From contig WPIO01000007.1 of NCBI GenBank assembly GCA_009760855.2, forward strand, positions 9,003,001 through 9,067,000: DNA of 64,000 nucleotides, given 5' to 3'. The DNA is from Cristatella mucedo (taxonomy: Eukaryota > Bryozoa > Phylactolaemata > Cristatellidae). The notes beneath the pieces are model-generated. The model was not told the DNA's origin and ran no database searches. It saw only the letters and a list, made by a program, of their open reading frames with translations. Below, piece by piece: positions 63,666 to 64,000 of this stretch (position 1 is the stretch's first letter; each line of letters begins with the position of its first letter). The translations under genes and the position numbers were made by a program.

Positions 63666-64000
63666 ACTTTGTCAGATAGCTGGAAAGTCTTCGTCGAATT
63701 CGTCTGCAGGAAAGGCGAGCACGAGCGACTGACTGCTCGGCACGACGGCGTCTTTACGTCTTCTGCAGCCACCGCAGCAACAGCTCGCGATTAAATATGC
63801 AGGTTGCAGCGAATGAGCACCTGCCACCAGCCGAAAGCCACGTGGAGCCCCCGCTAAAACTGGACTGCTTTTACCGGGACACGTCAATGCATGCGTCAAA
63901 TGAGTAACGCCAAATGAGATATTTCACTAGACCATACAGTATTTCTCATTACATGGGGACATTCATAACTAGCTGAACTGCTGCACCAGCTTCAGCCTCC
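63666..64000. other. region upstream of the NOV-like N-terminal exon
   Basis: It holds the 5' flank or an intron of the minus-strand gene. An in-frame stop at 63672-63674 shows that coding does not simply continue. No clear TATA box or further exon was recognised. Confidence 0.4.

Noticed and set aside
63168-63794. 208-codon plus-strand frame over the N-terminal NOV exon
   Set aside because: It is the antisense shadow of a GC-rich exon; the minus-strand frame has the ordered, family-like sequence.

Overview
The window looks like nuclear DNA of an invertebrate animal. It has intron-rich coding sequence with GT-AG splice sites, long repeat-filled introns, L2-clade LINEs, tRNA-derived SINEs and LTR retrotransposons, and no bacterial operon structure. 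The species cannot be named from the sequence; a marine invertebrate is a guess.

One host gene dominates. It is read on the minus strand and crosses nearly the whole window. The N-terminal exon lies at 62847-63665 and the last exon I can follow ends at 2983, where a donor site sends the transcript further left, so the 3' part may lie outside the window. I place 19 exons, about 4.6 kb of coding sequence or roughly 1,530 codons. The protein belongs to the NO VEIN (NOV)-like family, which carries a sacsin/Hsp90-type histidine-kinase-like ATPase fold. The N box, the NNEEGF loop and the GIGFKSVF glycine box are split over adjacent exons at 31967-32242 and 30614-30791. Reading phases fit across most neighbouring exons. 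They do not fit, or expected sequence is missing, at about five junctions, so a few small exons remain unplaced.

The introns are full of mobile elements. (1) 7676-10934: a pol-less LTR retrotransposon with a 1.47 kb LTR, a tRNA-Lys-type primer binding site, a decayed gag and an unusual 3' end made of two head-to-head U3 pieces. (2) 27326-28958: a second small gag-only LTR-type element. (3) 57002-57741: a solo LTR with a 4-bp target duplication. (4) Many copies of an L2-type LINE (for example 17832-18440, 46529-47407, 50575-51538, 61440-62720 and the longer minus-strand copy 48226-50315). (5) A second LINE-like family whose tail is rich in TACATTA. (6) Two tRNA-derived SINE families, one of which shares its 3' hairpin tail with the L2 LINE. 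Some SINEs are nested inside LINEs.

Smaller features are a pogo/Tigger-like DNA-binding fragment near 42.4 kb, microsatellites (the largest a CA/GA tract at 52.33-52.64 kb), a three-copy repeat series at 12.6-15.25 kb and short exact tandem duplications. I see no CRISPR array, rRNA or convincing true tRNA gene. The most unusual structures are the LTR element ending in a fold-back U3 dimer and the LINE/SINE pair with a shared 3' tail.
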